From contig NZ_MQWC01000004.1 of assembly GCF_002954405.1 (NCBI RefSeq), positions 3,040,668-3,104,667 on the forward strand: a stretch of 64,000 nt of DNA. The letters are read 5' to 3'. Positions 62,713 through 64,000 of the stretch are shown here, piece by piece. This DNA comes from Salinibacter sp. 10B (GTDB lineage: Bacteria > Bacteroidota > Rhodothermia > Rhodothermales > Salinibacteraceae). A model generated the notes under the pieces. That model made no database searches. It was not told where the DNA came from and saw nothing but the letters and a program-made list of their open reading frames with translations. A program made the position numbers and the translations under genes. The first letter of the stretch is position 1. Each line of letters begins with the position of its first letter.

Positions 62713-63876
62713 GTGACTGACCCATCAACACAACAAATTTCCCCTTCGCCTGCAGTTGAAGGCGGGCGCACCGGCCGACGACTGTGGATCGAGACCGGCG
62801 TGGTCGTCGCGTTCTGGGCCTGCGTGTTTCTCTTGACCATCGGGGAGCGGGCGACCGGCCCCCACGCGCCCTCGTCCTGGTGGTCTCTGGGACTGGTCCA
62901 CACGGCGTTCGAGAATATACTCTGGCTTTTCGCGACCCCGGGATTCTTCTGGCTCACGCACCGCTTCAATCTTGAACGGGAGACGTGGCTGTGGTCTATC
63001 CCGTTGCATCTCGGGGTGGTGTTCGTGGCGGCGGTTGCGATTGACTACACAAGTCACATTCTCTTTCCTGTTTTTTCCCAGCCCTACACGCTCGCACGCA
63101 GCCTGTCGGGGTTCGGCTTCATCGAAGAGTTCAGCATTGCTATGGTCGTCGTCATTGCCGGAGTGGCACGGGCCTACATCCTCCGGTTTCAGGAGCGCAG
63201 GGATGCGGCCCTTCGTTACAAGGCAGAGGCCGGGGCGCTGCAGGCCCAGCTCTCCGATGCGCGGCTGGAAGCCCTCCGCATGCAGATCAATCCGCACTTT
63301 CTTTTCAACACGCTCCATAGCATCAGCACCCTCGCCGGACGGGATCCGAAGGGCGTCCAGCGCATGATCGCTCGACTGAGCTCCCTCCTCCGCCGTGTGC
63401 TCGAAGGAGAGGCCACGCAGGAGGTGCCCCTCGAAAAGGAGCTCTCGTTCATCCGGGATTACCTTGAGATCCAGTGCATTCGGTTCGAGGGTCGGTTGGA
63501 GGTCTCTGAGGATATCGAGGCCGGGCTCCAAGACGCGCTCGTCCCCGACCTGATTCTACAACCCCTCGTGGAAAATGCCATCAAACACGGGTCGGACGAC
63601 GCCCCCCTCCACATCACCCTGCGGGCGCGGCGCGGTCCGGAGAATGGTCAGCTCGTGTTGGATGTCTGCGACAATGGGCCGGGGATCGACGCGGACGACG
63701 TGGAGCCCTCCGCACAGGACGGGGGCGTGGGGTTGGCTAACATCCGAAAACGACTGGACTCCCTCTACGGCCCGGACGCGACCCTCGACCTGTCGAATGC
63801 CTCCGACGGAGGCCTCGTAGCGACCATCCGGCTTCCCTACCATACAGCGGCCGAGCTTCGGGCCGAGGCTCCGTGA
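62713..63876 (+). CDS. LytS-type sensor histidine kinase
   Basis: 387 residues from GTG at 62713. Four membrane segments (VVVAFWACVFLLTI, NILWLFATPGFFWL, LHLGVVFVAAVAIDYTSHIL, SIAMVVVIAGVARAYIL) are followed by a coiled-coil linker and the His_kinase box MQINPHFLFNTLHSISTLAG. An ATPase domain follows with QPLVENAIKHG (N box), DNGPGIDADDV (G1) and GVGLANIRKRLDSLYGP (G2). It autophosphorylates at the His of NPHFLFN and normally works with a LytTR-type response regulator, but none is adjacent: the AraC gene is 106 bases upstream and the next gene is convergent. The signal is unknown. Confidence 0.9.
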   Translation: MTDPSTQQISPSPAVEGGRTGRRLWIETGVVVAFWACVFLLTIGERATGPHAPSSWWSLGLVHTAFENILWLFATPGFFWLTHRFNLERETWLWSIPLHLGVVFVAAVAIDYTSHILFPVFSQPYTLARSLSGFGFIEEFSIAMVVVIAGVARAYILRFQERRDAALRYKAEAGALQAQLSDARLEALRMQINPHFLFNTLHSISTLAGRDPKGVQRMIARLSSLLRRVLEGEATQEVPLEKELSFIRDYLEIQCIRFEGRLEVSEDIEAGLQDALVPDLILQPLVENAIKHGSDDAPLHITLRARRGPENGQLVLDVCDNGPGIDADDVEPSAQDGGVGLANIRKRLDSLYGPDATLDLSNASDGGLVATIRLPYHTAAELRAEAP

Positions 63877-63903
63877 GTGGGGCCGTCGGCCCGATTCTAC
63901 CGC

Positions 63904-64000
63904 CTATTCGGGCTGATACTCTTCGTCCGTGACCTTGTCCCTCCAGTTGACCACGGAGCTGTCCCGCTCTTCCTGGATGGCGATGTGGCTCATGGAGTGG
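63904..64000 (-). CDS. C-terminal end of a probable cupin-domain protein (partial)
   Basis: The minus strand reads HSMSHIAIQEERDSSVVNWR then DKVTDEEYQPE and a TAG stop at 63904-63906. The tail pattern (THIAIQE...V.W...VSDEEY) is that of small cupin proteins often found beside aldo/keto reductase and SDR clusters. Only 31 codons are inside the window. The assignment rests on this short motif. Confidence 0.5.
   Translation of the reverse strand, partial: HSMSHIAIQEERDSSVVNWRDKVTDEEYQPE

Overview
The window reads as a chromosomal segment of a halophilic, Salinibacter-like member of the Rhodothermota. This is inferred from GC-rich DNA, acidic proteins, few clear Shine-Dalgarno sites, many outer-membrane barrels and TonB-type proteins, a T9SS-type C-terminal sorting domain, and genes typical of the Bacteroidota/Rhodothermota group. 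No rRNA, tRNA, CRISPR array or intact transposase was seen.

Layout. 1-2099: N-terminal 699 codons of a DUF5916/CBM9-like outer-membrane protein (minus strand, runs off the left edge). 2429-2777: decayed gamma-glutamyltransferase remnant. 2915-8165: small STAS-like protein, large secreted BNR/VPS10-type propeller protein, riboflavin synthase, DJ-1/PfpI protein. 8577-10858: three-gene minus-strand operon of unknown function. 11159-13471: metE with a strong terminator. 14080-22728: an island of modular peptidoglycan-binding, lysozyme-like effector proteins with interspersed exported proteins. 22773-28208: class-V aminotransferase, NDP-sugar epimerase, FAD oxidoreductase and membrane glycosyltransferase. 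28325-32561: small lipoprotein, TonB receptor and DUF4856 lipoprotein, probably one metal-uptake operon. 32729-37730: CIA30 protein, deoxynucleoside kinase, outer-membrane barrel and YihY-type membrane protein. 38121-45795: a TamA/TamB-type pair. 46312-49518: tandem-95/FnIII surface protein with a sorting domain. 49665-56172: small barrel, SLC13 permease, HAD phosphatase, SMP-30-like propeller, HEAT-like exported protein. 56477-58681: a second, complete DUF5916 protein. 58801-62606: frameshifted aldo/keto reductase, Tat-exported flavodoxin and SDR, divergent from an AraC regulator of the YqhC type. 62713-63876: LytS-type histidine kinase. 63904-64000: C-terminal end of a probable cupin gene.

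The most interesting region is 14080-22728. Three proteins share a lysozyme-like catalytic motif. Two of them share an exact 48-bp DNA segment, at the junction between the conserved GC-rich N-terminal part and a variable C-terminal part of lower GC. The second and third copies lack N-terminal delivery parts, like orphan C-terminal cassettes of polymorphic toxin systems. The two AT-richer genes between them encode a lipoprotein and a signal-anchored protein. Both would sit in the cell envelope and are candidate immunity proteins against wall-attacking effectors. This is inference from sequence organisation; no secretion apparatus gene is present in the window.
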